From Arthrobacter oryzae (GTDB taxonomy: Bacteria > Actinomycetota > Actinomycetes > Actinomycetales > Micrococcaceae): a stretch of 64,000 bases of DNA. The DNA lies in the NCBI RefSeq assembly GCF_030718995.1, contig NZ_CP132204.1, forward strand, positions 1,674,001-1,738,000. Reading direction: 5' to 3'. A model generated the notes under the pieces. That model saw only the letters and a list, made by a program, of their open reading frames with translations, was not told the origin of the DNA and searched no databases. Below, piece after piece: positions 18,379-26,900 of this stretch (position 1 is its first letter; each line of letters starts with the position of its first letter). A program made the translations under genes and the position numbers.

Positions 18379-19020
18379 ATGAAAATAGCCGTGTACGGTG
18401 CCACCGGGATGGTGGGCGCCCAGATCGTCAAGGAATCGCTGCGGCGGGGCCACGAGGTCACGGCTGTTTCACGGTCGGGCGCGCCAGTCCCGGGCGCCTC
18501 GGCGTGCCGCGCCGAACTGGCGGATGTCCGCACGTTCGCCAATATCGTCAATGATCACGACGCCGTGGTACTGGCCACGGTGCCCAGCCGCACGAGCGGC
18601 AATCACAGCGAATGGCTGGCAGCAATGAAAGCAGCCTTCGAAAGCGCCGGATCGACGCGCCTGATGGTGGTGGGAGGGACCGGCGGGCTTGAAATCGGCG
18701 GCGTGCGTTTGTGTGATTCCCCGGGTTTCCCGGAGGCTTACCGGGCCGAAGCCCGCACCATGGCCGCCGTGTACGATGAAATCCGGTCAGCCCCTGACAC
18801 CCTCGACTGGACCATGCTGGCGCCCGCGCCCGCCATGCAGCCGGGGGCACGCACCGGTTGCTATGTGACAGCAGGGGATTCGCCGGCGGGCTCGTCCATC
18901 ACCGTCCCGGACTTCGCCGTGGCGCTTCTCGACGAGCTGGAATCACCGGCCCACCGCCGCTCGCGCTTTACGGTGGCGAACCCGGACAGGGGCACGGACA
19001 CCGCAGCGGGGCGCCACTGA
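18379..19020 (+). CDS. NAD(P)H-binding oxidoreductase (SDR-like, YwnB type)
   Basis: 213-residue Rossmann-fold protein. The dinucleotide loop is GATGMVGAQIV at residues 8-18, and VVGGTGGLEI follows the fourth strand. Relatives are quinone reductases or nucleoside-diphosphate-sugar epimerase-like proteins. The start chosen is ATG 18379 because GAGGGGCGG sits directly before it; an ATG at 18367 would put that site inside the gene. Divergent from the HxlR regulator, an arrangement common for QorR- and HypR-type systems, so a quinone or electrophile response is likely but unproven. Confidence 0.85.
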   Translation: MKIAVYGATGMVGAQIVKESLRRGHEVTAVSRSGAPVPGASACRAELADVRTFANIVNDHDAVVLATVPSRTSGNHSEWLAAMKAAFESAGSTRLMVVGGTGGLEIGGVRLCDSPGFPEAYRAEARTMAAVYDEIRSAPDTLDWTMLAPAPAMQPGARTGCYVTAGDSPAGSSITVPDFAVALLDELESPAHRRSRFTVANPDRGTDTAAGRH

Positions 19021-19028
19021 GCAGTGCG

Positions 19029-20468
19029 CTACAGGCCCAGTTTTGGCAGCGGAAGCCCAAATATGTCCCTGAGGGCATATCTTGCAGCGTGGAAACCCGG
19101 CATGCCGGTAACCCCTGGCCCCGGGGGTGTCGAGGAGGAGCACAGGTACACCCCGGCAATCGGCGTCCGCCAGGGCACGGGGCTGATCACTGGCCGCTGG
19201 ATCAGTCCGCGGAGGTCCATGAGTCCTGCAGCGAAGTCGCCGCCTACGTAGTTCTGGTTGTACTCCGCCAGGCCGGCCGCCGTCGTCACGTGCACTTGCA
19301 TCACAATGTCCCGGAATCCAGGCGCAAAACGTTCCAGCTGGGCCGTTACAGCCTCGGCCATATCCACCGTCGACCCGGCCGGCACATGGCAGTAGGTCCA
19401 GAGGATGTGGCGGCCTCCCGGGGCACGGGAATCATCGAAGCGCGACGGCTGGGACACCAGGACGTAGGGCCGTTCCGGGTGCTTTCCCGCGGCCACCTGG
19501 TTTTCGGCGTGGGCCACCTCGGCCCGGGTGCCGCCCACATGGACAGTTCCGGCATCGGCCAGTTCTGCCGCGGCCCATGGAACGGGCCCGGACAGGATGA
19601 AGTCCACTTTGCAGGCGGCGTTTCCAAAGCGAAATGAAGCCAGGGACCGGCGGTATCCGGCCGGCAGCCTGTCCCCGCCCAGCCTGAGCAGTGCCGGCGG
19701 GGCAATATCCAGGAGTGCCGCCTTAGTTGCGGGCAGCTCCGCCAATGACTCGATCTGCCGCCCGGTTTCCACCGTGCCACCGTGCGCTTCAATGTCACGG
19801 ACCATGGCACGGGCGATCGACGCCGAACCGCCCACCGGAATGGGCCAGCCCTGCGCATGGGCCAGGGTCCCGAGCATCAGCCCGGCCCCGGCAGGTGCCA
19901 GCGACGGCAGCCCTCCCACGGAATGGGCGGCAACGCCGGTCAGGAGGGCAGGTGCCAGCTCGTCCCTGAACCTTGCGTTCCACGCCGGAGAACCCTGCTC
20001 CAGTGCCCGCAGGCCGAACAGGAGAGCGGCAAGGGGGTCGCGCGGGATCCGGAGCAGCTGGTTGAGGGTGAAGTCCGCAACGCCGCCGGCCCGGCGCACG
20101 AGGGGCGCCATCAGGCGGCGGTAGGCGGGACCGTCCCGTCCGAGTCCTGATGCAGTGCGGTCCAGCGAACGGTACGCGAGGGCCGCCCGGCCGCCGTCCA
20201 GCGGCGAGCCGAACGAGAGCTCCGGCGTGATGAGATCGACGCGCCGTGACAGCTCGAAGCCCTGGAAGAACGGTGAGGCAAGGGCCATCGGCTGGACTGC
20301 CGAGCAGATGTCGTGCAGATGGCCGGGCTGCATCAGCTCCGACGTGCGCAGGCCACCGCCCGCGCTGGCCGCGGCCTCGAACACATGCACCTTAAGGCCG
20401 GCGCGGGCCATCGTCACCGCAGCGGCCAGGCCGTTGGGCCCTGAACCGACGACGGCGACGTCAGGCAT
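19029..20468 (-). CDS. NAD(P)/FAD-dependent oxidoreductase, CrtI/phytoene-dehydrogenase-like
   Basis: 479-residue flavoprotein. The FAD motif VAVVGSGPNGLAAAVTMARAGLKVHVFEA is at the N-terminus, and the C-terminal FAD-binding signature YLCSSSTPPGPGVTGMPGFHAAR is typical of the CrtI/carotenoid isomerase-like family. Substrate unknown; no other carotenoid gene is nearby, so it may instead act on another polyprenyl or amine substrate. The frame extends to 20570, but ATG 20468 starts the FAD motif. That ATG overlaps the end of the glycosyltransferase gene by 8 bases, which suggests co-transcription. Confidence 0.88.
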   Translation of the reverse strand: MPDVAVVGSGPNGLAAAVTMARAGLKVHVFEAAASAGGGLRTSELMQPGHLHDICSAVQPMALASPFFQGFELSRRVDLITPELSFGSPLDGGRAALAYRSLDRTASGLGRDGPAYRRLMAPLVRRAGGVADFTLNQLLRIPRDPLAALLFGLRALEQGSPAWNARFRDELAPALLTGVAAHSVGGLPSLAPAGAGLMLGTLAHAQGWPIPVGGSASIARAMVRDIEAHGGTVETGRQIESLAELPATKAALLDIAPPALLRLGGDRLPAGYRRSLASFRFGNAACKVDFILSGPVPWAAAELADAGTVHVGGTRAEVAHAENQVAAGKHPERPYVLVSQPSRFDDSRAPGGRHILWTYCHVPAGSTVDMAEAVTAQLERFAPGFRDIVMQVHVTTAAGLAEYNQNYVGGDFAAGLMDLRGLIQRPVISPVPWRTPIAGVYLCSSSTPPGPGVTGMPGFHAARYALRDIFGLPLPKLGL

Positions 20469-21930
20469 CGCTGGCCGCCCGCCGCCAGGGGAGTACTGAA
20501 GCCGCGGGGTCTCCCGGGTTGATCCGCAACCAGTCCCGCGCGCCGTCGAACGGCCCGCCCTGCGGATCATCCATGGCGTGCCGGCGGATGACGTCGTAGC
20601 CCGGGTCCCGGATATCCCAGGCCACGCGGACCATCAGGTACGCCGTGGCGATCATGTGCAGGCCCACCGCCAGTACGTAGTAGGGCATATCGATATTGTG
20701 CTGCGTCGGACCGCCGCTAGTCACCTGTCCGAGGTACATCCACACGGCCGCCCAGTGCACGCCCTCTATGCCTTGCCAGATGAGGAAGTCACGCCAGCGC
20801 GGGCGCGCCAGGGCAAGGAGGGGGATGAGCCAGATGACGAACTGGGGTGAGTACACCTTGTTGGTCAGGATGAAGGCAGCCACGATCAGGAACGCCAGCT
20901 GGGCCAGTCTGGGGCGCCGCGGCGCCGTCAGCGCCAGCACGGCGATGAGCACGCAGCTGATGAGGAACAGGTTGAGCGCGAGGGTGTTAATCGCTTCAGG
21001 TCCCAGGGCAGGCCATTGCAGGCGCCCGGCCACCAGGTTGTAGGCGAACCAGGGGGAGCTGTAGCCGGCCGGGCGGTCCTCCGTGAATTGGTAGAAGTAC
21101 TTCCAGCCGGAGGGGTTCATGGCGGCAATCGGGAGGTTCACGGCCAGCCAGGCCGCGGCGGCCGCTGCAGCGGTGACCAGCAGGGGCCTGATCTTTCCGG
21201 TCCGGAGCGCCAGAAGGAGGATGGCCCCGAACACGAGCACCGGGTACAGCTTGGTGGCTGTTCCCAAACCGAAGAATATCCCGGCCAGCACCAGCCGGTC
21301 ACGGGAGAAGAAGTACATCCCGACGGCCAGCAGGCACACGGCCCACATGTCCCAGTTGATCACCCCGGCGAGGATGATGCCGGGGGCTACGGCCACCATG
21401 GCGGCATCCCAGGGCCGGCGGCGGCTCATGCGGGCAGTCGCGAGGACCGTGACGACCCAGACGGCGGCGATGAGGGTGGCGTTGACGTCGAAGTAGCCCA
21501 GAATGCGCGCGTCGGTGGCACCTTCTCCGGGGACCATCATGGCCGTCAGGCCGGCGATGATGCCCATCAGGACCGGATATTCGAAGAAGCTGCCTTCGCT
21601 GAAGAAGGGGAAGGTGCCGTCGCCGAGGCCGCGGTTGCGGAAGAGTTCCGGGAAGTCCGAGTAGCAGGTGGAATAGAACTGGCCCGGTGAATCCCAGCCG
21701 TTTGCGCGGCAGTAGTTCTTGGCCATGATGCTTGCCAGGGCCGCCAGCACCGTGAGGATGATGAGGACGCGTTCAACGGTGAAGATCCCGGGTGAGACGA
21801 TGCCCGGCGCTGCCCGGTGTCCCATGGGGCCGCCGATCAGTTCGGTGAAGTTCCTGAGCAGGAGATCACTTCGGCTGGGGATAACCAGGCGTGACCGTTT
21901 TCGGTGCGCCGGCGGCATTGTCTCCTGCAT
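20461..21930 (-). CDS. Membrane glycosyltransferase, GT87/DUF2029-like
   Basis: 489-residue integral membrane protein with about ten hydrophobic segments. A periplasmic loop near residues 70-115 (NGWDSPGQFYSTCYSDFPELF) carries the acidic residues expected in GT-C polyprenyl-phosphate mannosyl- or arabinosyltransferases, and the DUF2029 style FEYPVLMGIIAGL is present. It likely transfers a sugar from a polyprenyl carrier to a cell-wall glycan or lipoglycan. It is the first gene of a pair with the CrtI-like oxidoreductase and divergent from a second GT-C enzyme. The 180-base gap to that gene contains no clear extra feature. Confidence 0.82.
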   Translation of the reverse strand: MQETMPPAHRKRSRLVIPSRSDLLLRNFTELIGGPMGHRAAPGIVSPGIFTVERVLIILTVLAALASIMAKNYCRANGWDSPGQFYSTCYSDFPELFRNRGLGDGTFPFFSEGSFFEYPVLMGIIAGLTAMMVPGEGATDARILGYFDVNATLIAAVWVVTVLATARMSRRRPWDAAMVAVAPGIILAGVINWDMWAVCLLAVGMYFFSRDRLVLAGIFFGLGTATKLYPVLVFGAILLLALRTGKIRPLLVTAAAAAAAWLAVNLPIAAMNPSGWKYFYQFTEDRPAGYSSPWFAYNLVAGRLQWPALGPEAINTLALNLFLISCVLIAVLALTAPRRPRLAQLAFLIVAAFILTNKVYSPQFVIWLIPLLALARPRWRDFLIWQGIEGVHWAAVWMYLGQVTSGGPTQHNIDMPYYVLAVGLHMIATAYLMVRVAWDIRDPGYDVIRRHAMDDPQGGPFDGARDWLRINPGDPAASVLPWRRAASDA

Positions 21931-22110
21931 TCCTCGAGCTTACCGTCGCCCCCTGCAGGATCAGGCCCCGCCGTCCGGGGACGGTGTATCGTCAAACGTG
22001 TGCGCCGTGTGGATCTTTCCCACGATGGCCCCTTCCGCTCTTTCGTTCAGGAGCAGACTCGAGGTCGGTCTGCTCCGCCGCAACCTTCAGGCCTCAGGGG
22101 GCATCCTGTT

Positions 22111-23634
22111 GTGAATCAGCTTTCCCGCGTCCGCGACCGGCAGCGCCTACGCCAGGCTGCGCCGTCGGACGGTGCGCACCTTCCCTGGGCGGGCCGGTGG
22201 CCGGCGCCTGCCGGCATTGGACTGCTGGCCCTGCTCATCGCGTTTGTCGGCTCCTGGAATCCGTCTTTCTGGGACGACGAAATAGCCACGATTTCGGCAG
22301 CCGGACGCTCGCCGGCCGACCTGGTGGAACTGTTGCGGTCAGTGGATGCCGTTCACGGCTTCTACTACTTCTTCATGCATGCCTGGACGTCTGTTTTCGG
22401 GTTCTCCGAAGTGGCCATGCGCTTGCCTTCGGCACTGGCCGTGGGGCTCGCCTGCGCCGGAACCGTCATCATTGGACGAAAACTCGGCTCTGAGTCCATC
22501 GGCGTTGCCTCAGGACTTGTCCTCGCCGTTCTGCCCCGCATGGTGTGGGCAGGAACGGAGGCCCGGCAGTCCGCGTTCACCGCGCTGCTGGCCGTGGGGC
22601 TCACCCTGCTGCTCATCAGGGCCTGGGAATCGAACCGCCCCATTGACTGGGTGCTATACGGCCTCTGTGCGGTGGCCGGCGTGTGCATGTTCATGTTCTT
22701 TGCGCTGGCCGTCGCCTCGCATGCCCTGGCCGCCATCATCCTTCGCAAGCGGCCCCTCGCGGTGCTCATCACGTGCGCGGCAGCCGGGGCGGCCGTCCTG
22801 CCCTTCCTGCTCTTTGCCATGACCCAAAAGGCCCAGGTCGAATGGATCCAGAACCGCTCGCTGCTGGAAAACCTCACGATTGCCGCCGTCAAGCAGTTCT
22901 TCTACGGGGACGACCGTCCCACGGGCAACCTCCCTCCGCAGTGGGTTCTCGCTTTTGTCCTTGTCCTCGGCCTCACCCAGGTCGGCCTCGTCGCCTGGGG
23001 GCTGTGGTCTGTGCGCAGCATGTCCTCCTACCGTCCCCTGGTGGTCCTCAGCCTGACGGGCGTGGCGCTTCCCATGCTTGGCCTTCTCCTGGTGAGCGTG
23101 GCCCTGCAGCCCGTTTATGTTGCCCGCTACCTGACCTTCACGGCTCCGCTGTTCGCCCTCCTGGTGGGTCTGGGCCTTGACCGGCTGCGCGCAGGCCGCA
23201 GGTGGCTCCTCCCGATCGCCGCCGCCCTGGTTGTTCTGGGCAGCCTCGTTCCCCAGCTCACGATCAAGAGCTTCGTGAACGAACCAGTGGACACAGAACG
23301 GCAGATTGCCGGCCTGATCGCCTCGCAAACAACCAAGCCGGCCAGCATCGTGTACCTCCACCCCGAACTGCGGGATATGGCCCTTGCCTATCCGCAGGAT
23401 TTCCGGCTCATCACCGACCTCTCGCTTGCTGAAAGCCCGGCGGATTCGGGCACCCTCTGGGGCGCGAATGCAACAGTCACAGCTGACCAACTGAGGAGCC
23501 GCGGAGACGTCTGGTTCGTTGGTGCCGGCGGCGGAGCTCCCAATGATCTGTCCGCCTTCGAAGCGGCGGGATGCCAGCAGACGCAGAACGTGACCTTCCA
23601 GCGGATGGCCCTGATCTCGTTCACCTGCCCCTGA
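22111..23634 (+). CDS. Membrane glycosyltransferase, GT39-like
   Basis: 507-residue GT-C enzyme with about ten hydrophobic segments. After the first helix comes SWNPSFWDDEIATIS, the acidic DDE motif of the GT39/ArnT/PMT_2 families that binds the polyprenyl-phosphate sugar donor. HGFYYFFMHAWTSVFG follows in the second loop. A soluble outer domain of about 120 residues is at the C-terminus. The frame is open to 21904. GTG 22111 is preferred because it follows AGGGGG and begins just before the first helix, but upstream GTG codons cannot be excluded. A strong terminator follows at 23685. Confidence 0.85.
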   Translation: MNQLSRVRDRQRLRQAAPSDGAHLPWAGRWPAPAGIGLLALLIAFVGSWNPSFWDDEIATISAAGRSPADLVELLRSVDAVHGFYYFFMHAWTSVFGFSEVAMRLPSALAVGLACAGTVIIGRKLGSESIGVASGLVLAVLPRMVWAGTEARQSAFTALLAVGLTLLLIRAWESNRPIDWVLYGLCAVAGVCMFMFFALAVASHALAAIILRKRPLAVLITCAAAGAAVLPFLLFAMTQKAQVEWIQNRSLLENLTIAAVKQFFYGDDRPTGNLPPQWVLAFVLVLGLTQVGLVAWGLWSVRSMSSYRPLVVLSLTGVALPMLGLLLVSVALQPVYVARYLTFTAPLFALLVGLGLDRLRAGRRWLLPIAAALVVLGSLVPQLTIKSFVNEPVDTERQIAGLIASQTTKPASIVYLHPELRDMALAYPQDFRLITDLSLAESPADSGTLWGANATVTADQLRSRGDVWFVGAGGGAPNDLSAFEAAGCQQTQNVTFQRMALISFTCP

Positions 23635-23684
23635 CGGGACGTCACCCTGGCGGCAGCTCACATCCCGGCGGAACCGCACCAAAC

Positions 23685-23716
23685 AAAAAGCCCACGCGTC
23701 GCCGCGTGGGCTTTTT
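23685..23716. terminator. Bidirectional intrinsic terminator
   Basis: A perfect 14-bp stem, AAAAAGCCCACGCG with its complement CGCGTGGGCTTTTT, around a 4-base loop. Runs of A and T at both ends let it stop transcripts of the GT39 gene from the left and of the small-ORF unit (23826-24498) from the right. Confidence 0.92.
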
Positions 23717-23825
23717 GTGGAGCTATTCCTTGTGCCTGGATGTCGGTTGTCGCCACCGGGTCCTCCTCGATATTTCCGTTGCCGGCTGCAGCGCGGCGTG
23801 GACAGGACGGAGAGAAGGTCCCGGG

Positions 23826-23969
23826 TCAGCGGATGACGCCGCCCATCTGGTGCAGTACGACGTACACGTCTTCACGGTTCTGGTCGAGGAGCTGGCCGTT
23901 GAACAGCGTCCTGTCCTTCAGGGCCGGCTGCCAGCCGAGGCGTAGAACCCTCGCAAGCCTTTTCATCAT
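23826..23969 (-). CDS. Small hypothetical protein (47 aa)
   Basis: A short protein starting MMKRLARVLRLGWQPALKD and ending QMGGVIR. I do not recognise it. The start is strongly supported by AGGAGG five bases before the ATG at 23969, and a strong terminator lies 110 bases downstream. The N-terminus is basic and amphipathic; the rest is mixed. In the same frame a GTG at 24074, itself preceded by AAAGGA, would give an 82-residue version whose extra part is rich in Arg, Gln and Thr. The long upstream leader (see 24120-24400) suggests a regulated gene. Confidence 0.55.
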   Translation of the reverse strand: MMKRLARVLRLGWQPALKDRTLFNGQLLDQNREDVYVVLHQMGGVIR

Positions 23970-24119
23970 GGGTACCTCCTCTCGCGGTGTTGCCGGGCGG
24001 CGTGTTTGCCGGTGGTCTGTTTGCCGGCGTCGGTCACGGTCGGCCTGTTGCGCGGTGCTGGCGGTGATGCTCACTCTGGTTCCTTTGATGGTGTTTTCGC
24101 CCGAAATTGGGCACGACAA

Positions 24120-24400
24120 ATAGAGCCGCTAATTTGAAAGAATTAATTGCGGTAATTAGGGCATAGGAATGCCCGGTGAATATGCCCCGGGTATTAAATC
24201 CAAAGCAAGGGGTGGATTTCGCCAGGCGAAGGGTGGCCCCGGACGCAGCAACGCCGCTCTCCCCAACAAGAAGCCGGGTTCCGAACTATGGGGGTGTTGC
24301 GTCACCGCGAGGGGGCCGCGTGGACAGCCGACCGCCGGTAGCTTCCCCGATAGGGAAGGCGGTCACCGTGGGTTCCGGCTGCAAAAGCCGGAAATCAGCA
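24120..24400. ncRNA. Candidate structured RNA / leader region
   Basis: No convincing gene lies here, but stems are dense. GGGCAT/ATGCCC is at 24160-24175. TTCG/CGAA is enclosed by GGGG/CCCC at about 24209-24240. GACGC and CTCCCC pair with GGGGG and GCGTC at 24242-24303 (bulged). A nested hairpin ACCGCC-CTTCCC / GGGAAG-GCGGT spans 24331-24363. TTCCGGC/GCCGGAA is at 24373-24393. The base composition also changes sharply: the 24121-24160 stretch is AT-rich. It lies between two minus-strand small ORFs, so a minus-strand leader is the natural reading. I could not match it to a known riboswitch or housekeeping RNA. Confidence 0.4.
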
Positions 24401-24402
24401 GG

Positions 24403-24498
24403 TTAGGAGGCAGTCACTCCGCGAAAAGGGCGCGAGGCAGCAACGGAGGCCGGGGTGGCGGTGATGGTCATCTTCCATCCGCTAGTCAAAGTAATCAT
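24403..24498 (-). CDS. Putative leader peptide (31 aa)
   Basis: A 31-codon ORF beginning MITLTSGWKMTITATPAS. Its ATG at 24498 follows AAAAGGAGG at eight bases, a near-ideal ribosome binding site. It precedes the stem-rich region and the 47-residue ORF on the same strand, so it may be a regulatory leader peptide or a tiny protein. Its TMTITATPA-like stretch resembles the start of the possible 82-residue form of the next ORF (VSITASTA), hinting at a duplicated start region. Unknown function. Confidence 0.4.
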   Translation of the reverse strand: MITLTSGWKMTITATPASVAASRPFRGVTAS

Positions 24499-24664
24499 TT
24501 TCCCAACCTCCTTTTCTGCTATGCCGCTGAGCAGTTGACTAACTGAGCAGCGCGCGCCGACGACCCTGGCAAATCGCACTGGAGTCAGGAATAAAATTAC
24601 ACTACCCAAAGGGCATTTGACTACTGAATTTAGAAGATTCCCCGAAGTATTTTATAAATCGTCT

Positions 24665-25249
24665 TTATAGTCCCCAGCGGACCACTGCGGGGGTTTTCTT
24701 GTCCCAGCCCAGCGTGCAGACTTTCGCTGTCCCCAGGATGAAATGCCGGCCTTCGTGCGGATCCAGTCCCAGCCAGCGCGCAGTCAGGATCCTGGAGAAG
24801 TGTCCGTGGGCCACAATGAGCACGTTGTCCAGTCCGGATTCCAGCACCCGGGCCACTATTTTGTCCGCCCGACCGGCTACTTCCTCCAACGCTTCGCCGT
24901 TGGGGACGCCGTGGGTCCAGATCAGGTACTCCGGGTTGTCCTTGCGGATCAGGTCGGAGCTGATCCCTTCGTAGTCGCCGTAGTTCCATTCCACGGCGAG
25001 GGGTTCCTGTTCGGCGTCGGGAAAACCCGCCAGCTCCGCCGTCCGGCGTGCCCGCCGCAGCGGTGAGGTCAACACCAGGTCGAAGTCGACGGCGTCAAGG
25101 ACCTTCCGTGCCTCAACGGACTGCTGCTCGCCCTCCACCGTCAGGGGAAGATCGGTGAGCCCGGTGTACTGGCCGCTCTTGGACCATTCGGTTTCGCCGT
25201 GGCGCAGGATCCAGAGCTGGGGGCGGGCGTTGCTGTTCAGTGAAACCAC
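24665..25249 (-). CDS. Histidine phosphatase family protein (phosphoglycerate mutase-like)
   Basis: 194-residue enzyme of the histidine acid phosphatase superfamily. The catalytic motif is LRHGETEWS (His about residue 16). The second arginine is in TSPLRRARRTAE, the acid/base residue in EWNYGDYEG, and the second histidine in AHGHFSR. Such enzymes dephosphorylate small molecules; the substrate here is unknown. GTG start immediately after the TAA of the CCA-adding enzyme, with GAGGAG inside that gene's end, so the two are an operon. Confidence 0.9.
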   Translation of the reverse strand: MVSLNSNARPQLWILRHGETEWSKSGQYTGLTDLPLTVEGEQQSVEARKVLDAVDFDLVLTSPLRRARRTAELAGFPDAEQEPLAVEWNYGDYEGISSDLIRKDNPEYLIWTHGVPNGEALEEVAGRADKIVARVLESGLDNVLIVAHGHFSRILTARWLGLDPHEGRHFILGTAKVCTLGWDKKTPAVVRWGL

Positions 25250-26740
25250 TTAGGACTCCTCGGTAGTGGAAAGTTCGACGCCGGCGGCTGGCTGGGGTTC
25301 GGCGGCCTCGGGCTGCTGCGCCCACCACTCGCGCAGCCTGGCCTCAGCCACGTCGCGGTCGAGCGGGCCGTGCTCCATGCGCTGGTCAAGCAGGAATTTA
25401 TAGGCCTTGCCCACCACCGGCCCCGGCTTCAGTCCCAGCAGGGCCATGATCTGGCCGCCGTCCAGGTCCGGCCGGACCGCTTCGAGCGATTCCTGCTCCC
25501 GCAATGACGCGATGCGTGCTTCAAGATCGTCATAGGCGAAGGACAGCCGGTCCGCCTTGCGCTGGTTGCGGGTTGTCACATCGGACCGGGTCAGCCGGTG
25601 CAGCCGCTCCAGGACGGGTCCGGCGTCCGTCACATAGCGGCGAACCGCGGAGTCGCTCCAGCCGGCCTCCCCATAGCCGTAGAAACGCATGTGCAACTCG
25701 ACCAGGCGTGCCACGGCCTTGATGGTGTCGTTGTCGAAGCGGAGGGCCTTCATCCGTTTCTTGGTCAGTTTGGAGCCCACCATGTCGTGATGGCGGAAGC
25801 TCACCGCACCGCCCGGTTCAAAACGGCGCGTGGCCGGCTTGCCGACGTCGTGCATGAGCGCTGCAAAGCGCAGGACAAAATCGGGGCCGGGCACGGCGCC
25901 GTCGGGATCCGTTTCCAAGGCTGCGGCCTGCTCCAGCACCTGGAGCGAGTGCTGGTATACATCCTTGTGGCGGTGGTGTTCGTCGGCTTCCAGGCGTAGC
26001 GCGGACACTTCCGGCAGGACGAATTCGGCCAAGCCGGTGTCCACGAGGAGGTCAATGCCCACGCGCGGGTGCGTGCCGCAGATGAGCTTCACCAGTTCCT
26101 CGCGGATGCGCTCCGCCGAAATGATGGTGATCCGTTCCGCCATCTGCTCCATTGCCTGTTTAACGTCCTCGCGAACCGCCACGCCAAGCTGCGAGGCAAA
26201 GCGGGCCGCCCGCATCATGCGCAGAGGGTCATCGGAAAAGGACGTCTCCGGCGCGCCGGGAGTGGCCAGCACGGAGGCATGGAGGTCGCGGACACCACCG
26301 AACGGGTCCACGAGCTCCATCGAGGGCAGCCGCAGCGCCATGGCGTTGATGGTGAAGTCCCGGCGCAGGAGGTCATCCGTCAGCGACGACCCGAAGGCCA
26401 CCATGGGCTTCCGCGACTCGGGATCGTACGCCTCGGCGCGGTAAGTGGTGATTTCAATCTGGAAGCCGGACTTCCGCATCCCGATAGTGCCGAATGCCCT
26501 GCCGATTTCCCAGAAGTTGTCCGCCCACTTACGGATCAGCGCGAGGGTCTGCTCCGGCGTGGCGTCCGTGGTGAAGTCAAGGTCAGGGGAGAGCCTGCCG
26601 AGGAAGAGGTCACGCACAGGCCCGCCCACAAGCGACAATTCGTGTCCGGCGTCGACGAAGCGCTGCCCGAGCTCAAGGACCACCGGGTCCACCTTGAAAT
26701 CGACGGTGTGCGGGTCGGACTTTTGATGTGCGTGCGCCAT
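25250..26740 (-). CDS. cca: CCA tRNA nucleotidyltransferase
   Basis: 496-residue polymerase-beta-type enzyme that builds or repairs the 3' CCA end of tRNAs. Motif A is LVGGPVRDLFLGRLSPDLDFTTDA at about 37-60 with the catalytic D-x-D. The template motif RRDFTINAMA is near 130, and the following ERIREEL region supports class II. An HD domain (MHDVGKPATR) lies near residue 295. Actinobacteria often call it PcnA, but the features are those of a CCA-adding enzyme. It is the first gene of a two-gene unit and is divergent from the NUDIX gene with a 160-base shared promoter region. Confidence 0.93.
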   Translation of the reverse strand: MAHAHQKSDPHTVDFKVDPVVLELGQRFVDAGHELSLVGGPVRDLFLGRLSPDLDFTTDATPEQTLALIRKWADNFWEIGRAFGTIGMRKSGFQIEITTYRAEAYDPESRKPMVAFGSSLTDDLLRRDFTINAMALRLPSMELVDPFGGVRDLHASVLATPGAPETSFSDDPLRMMRAARFASQLGVAVREDVKQAMEQMAERITIISAERIREELVKLICGTHPRVGIDLLVDTGLAEFVLPEVSALRLEADEHHRHKDVYQHSLQVLEQAAALETDPDGAVPGPDFVLRFAALMHDVGKPATRRFEPGGAVSFRHHDMVGSKLTKKRMKALRFDNDTIKAVARLVELHMRFYGYGEAGWSDSAVRRYVTDAGPVLERLHRLTRSDVTTRNQRKADRLSFAYDDLEARIASLREQESLEAVRPDLDGGQIMALLGLKPGPVVGKAYKFLLDQRMEHGPLDRDVAEARLREWWAQQPEAAEPQPAAGVELSTTEES

Positions 26741-26900
26741 AGTTACTTAAGCTTGTCAGAAAACCACGCCAACAAGCACCAATAGGGGCCGCCGAACCGC
26801 GCCGTTACGCCGGTGGTTCAGGAATTCACGTCACACGCAGTCCACTTTCTTGTCATGTTCCGGTCATCAGGAACGGGCAAGAGTCGTTAGAGTGGACTTC

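Noticed and set aside
24120..24420. c-di-AMP (ydaO-yuaA) riboswitch
   Set aside because: GGGGTGGATT superficially resembles the GGGGTGAATCC element, but the conserved downstream CCGTCAGCTAACC block is absent on both strands.
24169..24546. Plus-strand ORF of 125 residues over the stem-rich region
   Set aside because: Arg/Gly/Ser-rich translation with no domain and no ribosome binding site. The stems and the small ORFs on the other strand explain the sequence better.
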